64,000 nucleotides of DNA from DATGLE01 sp035294325 (GTDB lineage Bacteria > Chloroflexota > Ktedonobacteria > Ktedonobacterales > Ktedonobacteraceae), in contig DATGLE010000144.1 in the NCBI GenBank assembly GCA_035294325.1, positions 1 to 64,000 of the forward strand, given 5' to 3'. Position 1 is the first letter of the stretch, and every line of letters starts with the position of its first letter. Below are positions 27,532 through 36,639 of the stretch, piece by piece. The position numbers and the translations under genes are program-made. The notes under the pieces were generated by a model. It was given only the letters and a program-made list of their open reading frames with translations, did not search any database and was not told the DNA's origin.

Positions 27532-27754
27532 TGCTTTCCTGCCTTCCTTAAAGTATATCTGATGTCTGGCGCCATCGCTTGCTCACACCAGCGCCGCGCG
27601 AACGCTCAGCGGGGAGAGCGCGACGAATCCATTATCCCAGAGATAAGAGCAAATGTATATTCACAGTTTTGCGTATATATCTGTAATACGGATTGGTAAG
27701 CGTGCGCATAGACAAAAATGTGGAGATCCAGGGAGGTGCGAACAACAAATGGAG

Positions 27755-27855
27755 AGGCGGGGCTTGCCTCCGCCTTGTCGAGAAGAGATGTAAAGGCGGG
27801 GCAAGCCCCTGTCTTGCAAGGATGCAACGTGTCCCTGTCTTCTAGGGATGCAAGA
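27755..27855. repeat. Cluster of short GC-rich repeats at the hppA 3' end
   Basis: GGCGGGGCTTGCC at about 27756 and GGCGGGGCAAGCCCC at about 27795 are inverted versions of one motif. A 22-base unit, CCCTGTCTT-AGG-ATGCAA, occurs twice at about 27807-27828 and 27832-27853, and the second copy overlaps the hppA stop codon. The motif looks like a short dispersed repeat or a set of weak hairpins. Apart from it, the 27532-27841 gap holds no gene that I can see. Confidence 0.5.
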
Positions 27856-30088
27856 AGATGTAGAGGGGGGCAAGCACCAGCGTGATCGTGCTGAGCAGCT
27901 TGATGACGATATGCAGCGAAGGCCCGGCCGTATCCTTGAAAGGATCGCCCACGGTATCGCCAACCACACCGGCTTTGTGCGGCTCGCTCTTCTTACCGAG
28001 GATGATGCCGTTGGGATCGAGCTTATCGACCATCTCGCCCTCTGAGTTCACGCGCAGATAACCGGCCTCGATATATTTCTTCGCGTTATCCCAGGCGCCG
28101 CCACCATTGTTGAGCACCAGGGCGAGCACGATACCACCCATCGTACCGACCATCAGCAGGCCGGCCTCGGCTTGCGGACCAAGAATAACGCCCACGGCGA
28201 TAGGTGTCAGCACAGCTACCAGGCCCGGCAGTACCATCGCGCGCAGGGCGCCGCGCGTGCTGATATCGACGCAGCGCGCGTAATCGGGATCGACGCGTTC
28301 AGCAGGATCTTCGGCCATGATCTTCGGATTATCGCGGAACTGGCGGCGGACCTCTTCAATCATGCGCTTGGCGGCGGCGCCGACGGCCTGGATTGCCAGC
28401 GAGCTGAAGAAGAAGATCAGCGTAATGCCGATCAGGGCCGCGATGAAGACGGGTATATTCGCCAGGTCAACGGTGTAGACCGAAAAGTTATGTTTGTAGG
28501 AATAGAGGACATCCAGGTAGGCGCTAAAGAGCAGGAAAGCGGCCAGCGCGGCGGAGCCAACGCCATAGCCTTTGGTCAGCGCCTTCGTCGTATTGCCTAC
28601 GCCATCGAGCGCATCGGTAATCTCGCGCACGGATTCGGCCTGGCCGCCCATCTCGGTAATGCCACCGGCGTTATCGGTGATGGGGCCGAAGGTATCCATA
28701 GCCAGGATATACGCGCAGCTCATCAGCATGCCCATCGTCGCCACGGCGGTGCCGAAGATGCCGCCCTGGTTGATCGGCGATGCCAGGGGCAGGTGCACCT
28801 GGCTGCCAAAGAAGAAGGAGAGGCCCAGCGCGACACAGATCGCCAGCACCGGGAGCGCGGTGCATTCAAAGGCCACGGCCATACCCGTGATGATCGTCGT
28901 GGCCGGGCCGGTCAGGGTTGCGGCTGCGATCTCGCGCACAGGACGCCAGGTACCGGCGGTGTAATACTGCGTGATATACACGAAAGCGATGCTGAGCAAA
29001 ATGCCCGTCGTGCCGGCCAGCCCGAACCAGACCCACGGAGGGATGCCGCCGCTGCTGGTCACGCCAGTACCATTGAGCAGGAGATAGCTGGCCCCGAAGA
29101 CGCCGATGAGGCAGAGAACACAGGTGATGTAATAGCCGATGTTGAGCTGGTTCATGGCGATTTCACCCGGATCTCGTCCGGCCGCCTTATCAGGCTCGAC
29201 AACCACTGAGGGGCGAACCCAGAGCAGCCCGGCGGCGCAGGCAATGAGGCCGAAAGCGCGCACGACCAGCGGGAAGAGGATCCAGCCAATATTTTTGGTA
29301 GCGGCGTACAGCGCGACCCCGAGGATCATCGCGCCGATATTTTCGGCGGCGGTTGACTCAAAGAGATCAGCCCCACGGCCTGCGCAGTCGCCCACGTTGT
29401 CTCCTACCAGGTCCGCGATGACGGCGGGATTGCGTGGATCGTCCTCGGGGATATTGGCCTCGACCTTACCTACCAGGTCTGCGCCTACGTCTGCGGCTTT
29501 CGTGTAAATACCGCCGCCAAGCTGTGCGAACAGAGCGACGAAGCTCGCCCCGAAACCGAAACCTACGATGAGATTGGGGGCAAGTTCTGGATTGGTCAGG
29601 CCACCATAAAGGGTGAAAACCAGCGACACACCCAGCAGCGAGAGTGCGACCACCAGGAAGCCGGAGACGGCGCCACCACGCAGGGAGACCATAAGGGCTT
29701 CGCCCAGGCTGCGGGTAGCGGCGCTGGCTGTACGGCTATTGGATTTTACCGCGACGTACATACCAATATAGCCGGAGACGCCAGAACAGGCTGCACCAAT
29801 TAAGAAGGCGATAGCTGTGTGCCAGGCAAGATTGATCTTGTCGGCCTCAGATCCCTGACCTAGCAAAGCCAGGACGACGGCAACAACCACCGAGGCAACA
29901 ACCGCGAGTATCGCGATGGTGCGATACTGCCGGTTGAGGAAAGCCATTGCACCCGAAAATATAGCGTTCGCTACTTTCTGCATGGCTGGCGTGCCGGTAT
30001 CGCGGCGTAACACATAGTTTGCCAGGTAGGCTGCAAAAAGCACGGTCAGGAGGCCAATAACGATTGGAACCAGGATATAGTAGCTCAC
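27842..30088 (-). CDS. hppA: Membrane-bound proton-pumping pyrophosphatase (K+-independent type)
   Basis: Couples PPi hydrolysis to H+ translocation across the cytoplasmic membrane. It has 748 residues and about 16 predicted spans, beginning SYYILVPIVIGLLTVLFAAYL from a GTG with AAGGAGGG upstream. The acidic PPi/Mg site motifs are present: DVGADLVGKVEANIPEDDPRNP region (about 215-237), DNVGDCAGRGADLFE, and the late GDTVGDPFKDTAGP. GNTTKALTKGYGVGSAAL carries Lys where K+-dependent enzymes have Ala, and Thr three residues later, which marks the K+-independent class. It lies 247 bases downstream of a soluble CBS-type pyrophosphatase on the same strand. Confidence 0.95.
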   Translation of the reverse strand: MSYYILVPIVIGLLTVLFAAYLANYVLRRDTGTPAMQKVANAIFSGAMAFLNRQYRTIAILAVVASVVVAVVLALLGQGSEADKINLAWHTAIAFLIGAACSGVSGYIGMYVAVKSNSRTASAATRSLGEALMVSLRGGAVSGFLVVALSLLGVSLVFTLYGGLTNPELAPNLIVGFGFGASFVALFAQLGGGIYTKAADVGADLVGKVEANIPEDDPRNPAVIADLVGDNVGDCAGRGADLFESTAAENIGAMILGVALYAATKNIGWILFPLVVRAFGLIACAAGLLWVRPSVVVEPDKAAGRDPGEIAMNQLNIGYYITCVLCLIGVFGASYLLLNGTGVTSSGGIPPWVWFGLAGTTGILLSIAFVYITQYYTAGTWRPVREIAAATLTGPATTIITGMAVAFECTALPVLAICVALGLSFFFGSQVHLPLASPINQGGIFGTAVATMGMLMSCAYILAMDTFGPITDNAGGITEMGGQAESVREITDALDGVGNTTKALTKGYGVGSAALAAFLLFSAYLDVLYSYKHNFSVYTVDLANIPVFIAALIGITLIFFFSSLAIQAVGAAAKRMIEEVRRQFRDNPKIMAEDPAERVDPDYARCVDISTRGALRAMVLPGLVAVLTPIAVGVILGPQAEAGLLMVGTMGGIVLALVLNNGGGAWDNAKKYIEAGYLRVNSEGEMVDKLDPNGIILGKKSEPHKAGVVGDTVGDPFKDTAGPSLHIVIKLLSTITLVLAPLYIFLHP

Positions 30089-30335
30089 GATAGAAAACGC
30101 CCTCCTTACAAGGCATAGAAAGTTTATGCTTGGTCAACATTGACCAGCCGTGCCAGGGTATATCTCAATGAAGCCACGGTAGGGGGGCGACGAGAAAACC
30201 ACCACCACCTACAGGAGCATCTAAGTCGCAAGATAGTGTAACATAGCATGTCTTCCCTGACAAGGTATTGTAACTGATTCACACACAAAAGGAGGGCAGA
30301 ATAGCCTGATTTGAGTATGCCGATTGTTGCAGATG

Positions 30336-31988
30336 TTACAAAGCTCCGCTCTGGCCCGCTATGGCCGCCTGGATGCGTGGCAGCAGTGGTACGAGCTGCT
30401 TCTTGCGTGAAACCAGTCCTTCCACCACCGCCGTATGCCCATCAGCTTCGAGCGTGACGCCCAGTGCCTCGGCCACTGCCGTTTCTCCTCCATAAATGAG
30501 CAGCCGGCAGCGCATATTAATGATGTCGACGATCATAAAGAGAAAGGCGCTGTAGTTGCGTTCATGCGCGATGCGCTGCATGGCCGCGAGCAACTCCTTG
30601 CTGCGCTTCTCGACGGTCTCGGGGCTGGCCGTTTCGACGGTGCCGATAGCAAATCTGGTATCGCGTACCGTAAACTCTTTAAAGTCGGAGGTAATCAGCG
30701 CTTCGGCGGGTTTCTCGGCAAGATCGCTGGCGGCGGCGGCGAAGATCTCGCGCCCAAATTGCTCGATATCTTCTCCGGTGATCTGTGCCAGTTCGGCGGC
30801 GACGCGTTCGTCGCGCGGTGTGCTGGTTGGGGAGCGCAGCACGAGGGTATCGTAGAGCAGGCCGGCGAGCAGCAGGCCCGCGACCTCGCGCGGAATAGCG
30901 ATGCCAGCCTCGTGATAGAGTCCGACGATAATGGTACCGGTGCAGCCAACGGGATCGGCGCGGAACATGATCGGCTTGCTGGTATGTACGTCGGCAATGC
31001 GGTGATGGTCGATGATGCCAAGCACATCCGCCTCGTCGATGCCGTCGACAGCCTGTGAGTACTCGTTGTGATCCACCAGCACAACTCGTTTCGGGCGTGC
31101 CTTGATCAGATCAGTACGCGAGATGTAACCGACCAGCTTTCCCTCGTCATCGACGACGGGCATCGAACGCCGGCGCGCCAGGGTTGCCTGCACATCGCTC
31201 ATAAGGTCGTCGGGATGGCAGAAGCTAAATTCACGATTCATGATGTCCTGCACGCTGATGCTCAGGTTGATGAGACGCACCGCCGTAAAAGTATGGTGTC
31301 CCGTGCTGATGACCATCACGCCGTGCTGCCGCGCCGCTGTTAGCGCGCGCTGCGAGACGAGCAGATCGCCGGTCACAACAAGGGCCGCCGCGCCGCGCTC
31401 GATAGCCATTAACTGCGCGTCCTCACGGTCTCCGAGAACGACCAGGCAGCCCGGCTCGACATAATCGGCCATCGTTTCCGGCTGCATGGCGCCGACCAGG
31501 ACGCGATGCCCCAGGGGGCGGCGCCCTTCTACCAGGACGCGGCCCTTGAGTACGCGCACCAGGTTATCGCGCCGCAGCGGAATGCGGTTCACCGCCTGCG
31601 GATCGAGGTCTTTGAAAAAGAGCTTGGCGAAGTCTTCATTGGCGATGATGCCATGTACGCGGTTTTCAGAATCAACGACGGGCATCGAACGACGATTGTG
31701 CTCCTGGAGCAACTGCCCGGCCTCAAGTAACGGCTGGTCGATATGCGCGGAGATGACGCCGCGTCGCATCACGTCGCGCACCTGGAGATAGACATCCTCC
31801 AGGGCCTCCGGGGCCTCGACCTGGTAACGCTCAAGCACGAAACGTACTTCCGGCTTGAGTTCGCCGTTGCGCGCGGGGATGGCCTCCCCTTCTCCCTGCT
31901 CCCGCAGCAGCCGCGCATAGGCGCAGGCGGAGGCCACAGAGTCCAGATCCGAGTTTTTATGTCCAAGTACGTAAATTGGTTGCGTCAT
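30336..31988 (-). CDS. Family II (manganese) inorganic pyrophosphatase with CBS-DRTGG-CBS regulatory insert
   Basis: Cytoplasmic hydrolysis of PPi to phosphate. It has 550 residues, versus about 310 for the simple family II enzyme, because of a regulatory insert at about 65-310. The DHH domain starts GHKNSDLDS (His9, Asp13, Asp15 as Mn ligands) and continues after the insert with VLVDHNEYSQ and GIIDHHRI. The DHHA2 C-terminal domain covers about 420-545. The insert has a CBS motif (MRRGVISAHIDQPLLEAGQLL), a DRTGG-type domain and a second CBS motif (DVQATLARRRSMPVVDDEG). CBS-PPases are controlled by adenine nucleotides, and those with DRTGG by diadenosine polyphosphates (family knowledge). AGGAGA precedes the ATG. 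Confidence 0.93.
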   Translation of the reverse strand: MTQPIYVLGHKNSDLDSVASACAYARLLREQGEGEAIPARNGELKPEVRFVLERYQVEAPEALEDVYLQVRDVMRRGVISAHIDQPLLEAGQLLQEHNRRSMPVVDSENRVHGIIANEDFAKLFFKDLDPQAVNRIPLRRDNLVRVLKGRVLVEGRRPLGHRVLVGAMQPETMADYVEPGCLVVLGDREDAQLMAIERGAAALVVTGDLLVSQRALTAARQHGVMVISTGHHTFTAVRLINLSISVQDIMNREFSFCHPDDLMSDVQATLARRRSMPVVDDEGKLVGYISRTDLIKARPKRVVLVDHNEYSQAVDGIDEADVLGIIDHHRIADVHTSKPIMFRADPVGCTGTIIVGLYHEAGIAIPREVAGLLLAGLLYDTLVLRSPTSTPRDERVAAELAQITGEDIEQFGREIFAAAASDLAEKPAEALITSDFKEFTVRDTRFAIGTVETASPETVEKRSKELLAAMQRIAHERNYSAFLFMIVDIINMRCRLLIYGGETAVAEALGVTLEADGHTAVVEGLVSRKKQLVPLLPRIQAAIAGQSGAL

Positions 31989-32074
31989 AGTTCGGTCTCC
32001 TGGTAGAGTAAGATGATTCCCTGATATATCATGATCTTACCATTATTAAGCGGTTGTGTGCAGGTGGTCTCTCT

Positions 32075-32217
32075 CGCCGGCCTTTCGCGCGGCGGAGCCG
32101 CGCAAGCGATATAAATCCGTGTTGCGAGAAATGCGCTAAGCGCATTTCTCGCAACACGGATTTATAAGGCGAGCGCCGCAGGCGCGAGCAATATGTCGCA
32201 GATCAGACAGACTCTAA
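32075..32217. repeat. Hairpin MITE-like repeat, copy h
   Basis: A 57-base perfect palindrome (32110-32166: 27-bp arms, loop TAA, core GAGAAATGCGC/GCGCATTTCTC). The boxes are GCGCGGCGGAGCCGCGC (about 32087-32103) and GGCGAGCGCCGCAGGCGCG (32168 on). The right terminal motif GATCAGACAGACTCTA ends near 32216 at a TA. The left end is not clear. It lies in the divergent gap 31989-32309 between the CBS-pyrophosphatase and the Ub-like/WD40 gene, which otherwise holds only the promoters. Confidence 0.85.
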
Positions 32218-32309
32218 AAAATATCTAGCCTATTTTGCTTATATGGCTGAGGAAAGAAGAGCCATTATGCTACACTATGTACATTGAAATAGGGGCCGGG
32301 GGAAAAAAT

Positions 32310-33833
32310 ATGCAAAAGCTCGAAATCTTTATCGAAGAGAATGCAACCGGCGCGGTACGCCCTGTAGCTGTTGCCGCCGATACGCCCGTTTCCGCGCTGG
32401 TGCCTGCACTGGTTGAGGAGATGGAGCTTCCCCGCACCGATCTCTTTGGTCAGCCGCTTACCTATATGCTGCGGCCCGCCGCCGGGAGGACTGCTCTGCC
32501 CGGCAATACGACGCTCGCAGCCTGTGGGATAAGATCCGGCACGAGGCTGGCGCTCGATGCCCTGGCGGTAGAGGATGCCGTCGCCGCTCCTGCGTACAGG
32601 GGGCCGCGCACCGATTCGCTGCACTCCTCACCCACGATAGCCGATGCTATGGCCTTCGCGGTTCCTGGCATGGGAGATACTTCCGCGCACCTGGCGGCTG
32701 TAACTTCTGCCAGAGGAAAGACTTCTCGCCGCTCCTTCCTGCTGCTCGCCGGCGCTGCGCTGGGGGCGGGCGGAGTGGGGATGGGGCTGGCCGCCTATCA
32801 TGCCTGGCAGGGCGGATTGTTGAATAGTATTGTGCGGTACGCTGTTCCTCAGCCGATGCAGCAGGCGATGTCTCGCCAGCAAGCGGCGCCGGCAAAAGCG
32901 ACGCTGCCCACGATGGCAAAGCCCCTCCTGTCCTTTACGCAGCACCATCAGATTGTGCGCGCGGTGAAATGGTCGCCGGATGGCATGCTGCTGGCGAGCG
33001 GGGCCGATGATGCCCACCTCTTCATCTGGAGCGCAGGCGGAAACGTGCGCCTGGATATCCCGCATGGAGCTTCGGTGCAGGCGCTGGCCTGGGCGCCCGA
33101 TGGGCGGCGCGTCGTTAGCGGCTCGGGGCACCAGGTGGCTTTTTTCGATGTGCAGACGGGGCAGATGCTGGCGCGCTCTACTCATCGCCATACAGGAACG
33201 GTGACGAGCCTTGCATGGACGCCCCATAATGCGATGCAGGTGGTCTCCGGCGCAGCCGATAGACTAGCGATTATATGGAATACGACGGATTATCTGCCAC
33301 AGACGATTTTTACGCGCCATACCGCCGCTATAGAATCCGTCTCCTGGTCCGCCGACGGACAGGCTGTGGCCTCGTCGTCGCTGGGCGGCGTTGTGCGCGT
33401 ATGGAATGCGGCGAGCGGTTTAGAGCTGCATGGCCTCTATTATGATGGCGGCATTTCCTTGCGGACGCTGGCCTTTGCGCCGTCGGGCGTGCGACTCGCG
33501 GTTGGCGGTGATGATGGCAGGGTGCGGCTCTGGAATGGATTGACCTGCGGGCAGCAGAGATCTGGCGTCTTTGGCAATCAGTGCCTGGATGCTCCACAGC
33601 GCCTGCCGGCGGCGCAGCAGGCGCTCCGTTCGCTGGCATGGTCGCCCGATGGCCGCCTCCTGGCGGTTGGCGCGGCTGATGGAACGCTCTCGCTCTGGTA
33701 TCCAGCTCAGGGCCAGCAGCCGCTGTTCACCGTACAGATGGGCGCATCCGTGCATAGCATTGCCTGGTCGCCGCAGGGGGACCGGCTGGCGGCAGCGTCG
33801 GGCAATACCGTCGCCATCTTCGGCATTATGTAA
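32310..33833 (+). CDS. Ubiquitin-like (YukD-type) domain, internal Tat-like anchor and WD40 propeller
   Basis: 507 residues from the ATG at 32310 (GGGGG at -10; the upstream open frame to 32235 is rejected). Residues 1-85 read as a beta-grasp domain like YukD/EsaB (KLEIFIEENATG, TLAACGIRSGTRL). A disordered stretch (90-138) leads to SRRSFLLLAGAALGAGG (139-155), a twin-arginine motif followed by one hydrophobic segment. From about 215 there are six or seven WD40-type blades (VKWSPDGMLLASGADD, LAWAPDGRRVVSGSG, LAWTPHNAMQVVSGA, VSWSADGQAVASSS, LAFAPSGVRLAVGG, LAWSPDGRLLAVGA, IAWSPQGDRLAAASG). I infer a cytoplasmic Ub-like head and an exported propeller. YukD domains elsewhere belong to type VII secretion, but no ESX gene is nearby. 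Confidence 0.8.
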   Translation: MQKLEIFIEENATGAVRPVAVAADTPVSALVPALVEEMELPRTDLFGQPLTYMLRPAAGRTALPGNTTLAACGIRSGTRLALDALAVEDAVAAPAYRGPRTDSLHSSPTIADAMAFAVPGMGDTSAHLAAVTSARGKTSRRSFLLLAGAALGAGGVGMGLAAYHAWQGGLLNSIVRYAVPQPMQQAMSRQQAAPAKATLPTMAKPLLSFTQHHQIVRAVKWSPDGMLLASGADDAHLFIWSAGGNVRLDIPHGASVQALAWAPDGRRVVSGSGHQVAFFDVQTGQMLARSTHRHTGTVTSLAWTPHNAMQVVSGAADRLAIIWNTTDYLPQTIFTRHTAAIESVSWSADGQAVASSSLGGVVRVWNAASGLELHGLYYDGGISLRTLAFAPSGVRLAVGGDDGRVRLWNGLTCGQQRSGVFGNQCLDAPQRLPAAQQALRSLAWSPDGRLLAVGAADGTLSLWYPAQGQQPLFTVQMGASVHSIAWSPQGDRLAAASGNTVAIFGIM

Positions 33834-33845
33834 AGGACGGAAGAA

Positions 33846-34961
33846 TTATAAAATTTCTTCCGCGACGAAATGGACCAGCGACTTCATATCATCCAGGGCG
33901 CGCGCGGATACGGGGCTGCTGTTGCGCGGCACGCTCGCCAGGGCCGTGTACGCCTGCTGGCACTGCTGCGCCAGGAAATCGCGGCAATAGGTTCGGCTCT
34001 GCGTCCTCTCCATAATCGCCAGCACTTCTTTGACCTGCTCCGCCTGTAGAGGCGCTTCCTGCTGATAGATCTCCTTGAGCGCTTGCCGGTCATGAGAGTT
34101 TGCATGCTCCAGGGCGTGTAAAACGGGCAGGCTTTTTTTGCGCCGGTAGATATCGCCGGCGGGCGTCTTGCCTAGCTCCGCCGTCGTTGCCCATACGCCG
34201 AGCAGGTCATCGCGCACCTGGAAGGCTATACCGACGGCATGACCAAAGTCGCGCAGTCGCGCTATTGTCTCCTCGTTGCGCGTTCCCAGCAGGGCGCCCA
34301 TCTCGGTTGCCCCGCTCATCAACGCGGCGGTCTTGCGGCTAATCATGTCCAGGTACATCGCCACCGAGATATCCTGGCGCTGCTCGAAGCTGATATCGAG
34401 GTACTGACCATCCGCGATGACGAGGCAGGCGCGGTCAAGCACGGCGCCGAGCCGGGCGGCGATGGCAGGCTCTACCCCCTTGTCCAGCACTCCCCACAGC
34501 GTGAGGCGTGCCAGCACAAACATGCCGTCTCCGGTATTGATGGCCTGGGGAATACCCCACAGCTTCCACAGCGTCGCCTGATGATGGCGCACGGCGTCGC
34601 CATCCACTATATCGTCATGAATCAATGTGAAGTTGTGCGTAAGTTCGATAGCGGCAGCGGCGGGCAGCGCACGCTCCAGGTACGAGGAATCGCCTGAGGG
34701 ATCATCGGCCAGCCCCCAGGCGCCGGCCGCTTCGTAAGCCAGCAGGAGCAGCGTCGGGCGGAGGCGTTTGCCGGTCTTGCGGCTCGCCGGCATGAAATTA
34801 GCATCTACCCATCCCAGATGATACTGCATCTGCCCATAATAGGGCGCAGTATCGCCGGTTCCTGAGCCTGTCGCGGCGCCGGCGATGGCATCGCGCAGCG
34901 CCCTGTCAATCTCGCGCTGATGACGCTGTAGCGCGGATTGAATCATTGATGGCAAAACCAT
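33846..34961 (-). CDS. Polyprenyl (geranylgeranyl-type) diphosphate synthase
   Basis: Chain-elongating trans-isoprenyl transferase adding isopentenyl diphosphate to an allylic primer. It has 371 residues from the ATG at 34961. The frame is open to 35063, but that would overlap the zinc-ribbon gene. KTGKRLRPTLLLLAYEA binds IPP. The first aspartate-rich motif is DDIVD (116-120), a bacterial short form without the extra residues of long-chain enzymes, and the second is RDDLLG (250-255). An N-terminal tail of about 30 residues is longer than usual. The product length (C20 or longer, for quinones, carotenoids or lipids) cannot be fixed from sequence. It follows the zinc-ribbon gene by 38 bases and is convergent with the WD40 gene. 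Confidence 0.88.
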   Translation of the reverse strand: MVLPSMIQSALQRHQREIDRALRDAIAGAATGSGTGDTAPYYGQMQYHLGWVDANFMPASRKTGKRLRPTLLLLAYEAAGAWGLADDPSGDSSYLERALPAAAAIELTHNFTLIHDDIVDGDAVRHHQATLWKLWGIPQAINTGDGMFVLARLTLWGVLDKGVEPAIAARLGAVLDRACLVIADGQYLDISFEQRQDISVAMYLDMISRKTAALMSGATEMGALLGTRNEETIARLRDFGHAVGIAFQVRDDLLGVWATTAELGKTPAGDIYRRKKSLPVLHALEHANSHDRQALKEIYQQEAPLQAEQVKEVLAIMERTQSRTYCRDFLAQQCQQAYTALASVPRNSSPVSARALDDMKSLVHFVAEEIL

Positions 34962-34998
34962 TGATATATTCAGTCTTTCTCCAGAAAATGCTTCTAGT

Positions 34999-35493
34999 TC
35001 AGTGGTGAAGATAAAAGAAGATGGCACCCACAACAGTTCCGATAACGACGATGGTGCGCGCAAGCCCCTTAATGCCCCCTATGCGATAGAACGGCGAGCA
35101 GAGGTCGCAGTAGCGATTGGTGTACTGGTAGCGATGCCCGCGCATGCCCTCGCGTACAATGACGACATCCTCGGTCTTGCGCTGTGTGTGCAATTCATCG
35201 CAGACGTAGCGGCCACATCCCCGGCAGGTGAACTGGTCAACGAAGTGGGAGGTTCTTGAGATGGACCACTGATCGGGATAGACCTGCGAGCCGCAGACGT
35301 AACACACCTGTTGCTGTGCCATTTTCATTTGCTTTTCGGCGCAGGGTGAATGCTGCTGCTTGGGAAAATGTTCCTGGCAGAAGCCGAAATGGCAATCGGG
35401 ACAGCGGCCCAGAGCCTCTTCACTGCATTCGTGACAGCGGCGCGTCGCAGTAATGGGGCGCTGCTGCCTCCTCATTTCACCTGTATCTTGCAT
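34999..35493 (-). CDS. Cys-rich zinc-ribbon protein with C-terminal membrane anchor
   Basis: 164 residues, family not recognised. The first Cys/His cluster (about 20-51) is CHECSEEALGRCPDCHFGFC plus EHF, resembling a B-box or LIM-like fold. A second CxxC pair (CYVCG, about 64-68) and third pairs (CRGCGRYVC and YCDLC, about 90-132) suggest two to three zinc sites. The tail IARTIVVIGTVVGAIFFYLH (written approximately) forms one membrane helix, so it is probably a tail-anchored cytoplasmic protein. It is transcribed just ahead of the prenyl diphosphate synthase, 38 bases apart, and may be in an operon with it. Confidence 0.7.
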   Translation of the reverse strand: MQDTGEMRRQQRPITATRRCHECSEEALGRCPDCHFGFCQEHFPKQQHSPCAEKQMKMAQQQVCYVCGSQVYPDQWSISRTSHFVDQFTCRGCGRYVCDELHTQRKTEDVVIVREGMRGHRYQYTNRYCDLCSPFYRIGGIKGLARTIVVIGTVVGAIFFYLHH

Positions 35494-35735
35494 GATGTGT
35501 TCTCATCCCTTATATCTTCTGTGTCGATCTGCCCCGGTAGAGTCATCAGAGAAAGCTATCCCCTGCACCTCTACTTCTGGCATTGTGAGTATACACCCCT
35601 GGTTGCTATCAAGCAACGCTAAAAGGTATCATTGAAGGAGCGGGGTTATTGCCCCTACCACTATTCTAATACGAATAGCAGATTTTTAAAATCACATAGT
35701 AGACGCTGTTCAAGGTCATTTATAGTAATAGCAAG

Positions 35736-36608
35736 ATGCAACCAGTACTACCACCGACACAATGGAACAATCATTGCCTGACGTGGGGCGGGCGCACCTA
35801 TGTCATGGGCATCGTCAATATTACGCCCGACTCATTCTCTGATGATGGGTTGATGAAGAATGCCTTTACAGAGGATGAGCTAATATATCATGCGATTGAG
35901 CAGGCTCAGCGCTTCGTGGCCGAGGGAGCGACGTTCATCGATATTGGCGGCGAATCGACGCGCCCGCATGCCGCGCCTGTCACGGCTCAACAGGAACTCG
36001 CCCGCGTGATCCCGGTTATTCGCGCGCTGCGCGAGACGCTGCCACCGGAGGCGTTGATCTCTATCGATACCTACAAAGCCGGGGTTGCGGAACGCGCACT
36101 GGAGGCCGGGGCGTGTATCGTTAACGATATCTCCGGGCTGCGGCAAGATCCGGCGATGGCCGCCGTCGCCGCCGAACATGGTGTCCCCGTTGTGCTGATG
36201 GCGAATATGCGCGGCCAGCAGAAGCGTGAGATTGTCAGCGATGTGCTGCGTTTGCTGGCAGGCTCTATCGAGCGTGCGCTGGCGGCGGGCATTGCCTGGG
36301 AGCGCATTATCGTCGATCCCGGCATCGGTTTTGGCCTGACCGTCGAAGAGGACCTGACGATGCAACGCCGCCTGGGCGAACTGCGGGCGCTGGGGCGCCC
36401 GATCCTGCTGGGCACGTCGCGCAAGTCGCATATTGGCCGCGTGCTTGGCGGCCTGCCCATAAGCGAACGCCTGGAGGGTACGGCAGCAACCGTCGCGCTC
36501 GGCATCGCGCAGGGTGCGGATATCGTGCGCGTGCATGATGTGCGCGCCATGATGCGCGTCGTCAGGATGAGCGATGCTATCGTGCGCGGAACATTTGAAG
36601 CGTCATAA
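35736..36608 (+). CDS. folP: Dihydropteroate synthase
   Basis: Joins p-aminobenzoate to dihydropterin pyrophosphate in folate synthesis and is the target of sulfonamides. It has 290 residues. MGIVNITPDSFSDDG (about 24-38) carries the pABA/sulfonamide loop, and DIGGESTRPHAAPV (about 70-83) the second. The PPi/pterin part includes IVNDISGLR and DPGIGFG (about 197-203), and LLGTSRKSHIG is the third key motif. It has no fused HPPK. It precedes folC by 31 bases, with the annotated folC start at GTG 36640. Confidence 0.95.
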   Translation: MQPVLPPTQWNNHCLTWGGRTYVMGIVNITPDSFSDDGLMKNAFTEDELIYHAIEQAQRFVAEGATFIDIGGESTRPHAAPVTAQQELARVIPVIRALRETLPPEALISIDTYKAGVAERALEAGACIVNDISGLRQDPAMAAVAAEHGVPVVLMANMRGQQKREIVSDVLRLLAGSIERALAAGIAWERIIVDPGIGFGLTVEEDLTMQRRLGELRALGRPILLGTSRKSHIGRVLGGLPISERLEGTAATVALGIAQGADIVRVHDVRAMMRVVRMSDAIVRGTFEAS

Positions 36609-36639
36609 ATCTCATTTTAAGATAGAAAGATTATCACTC

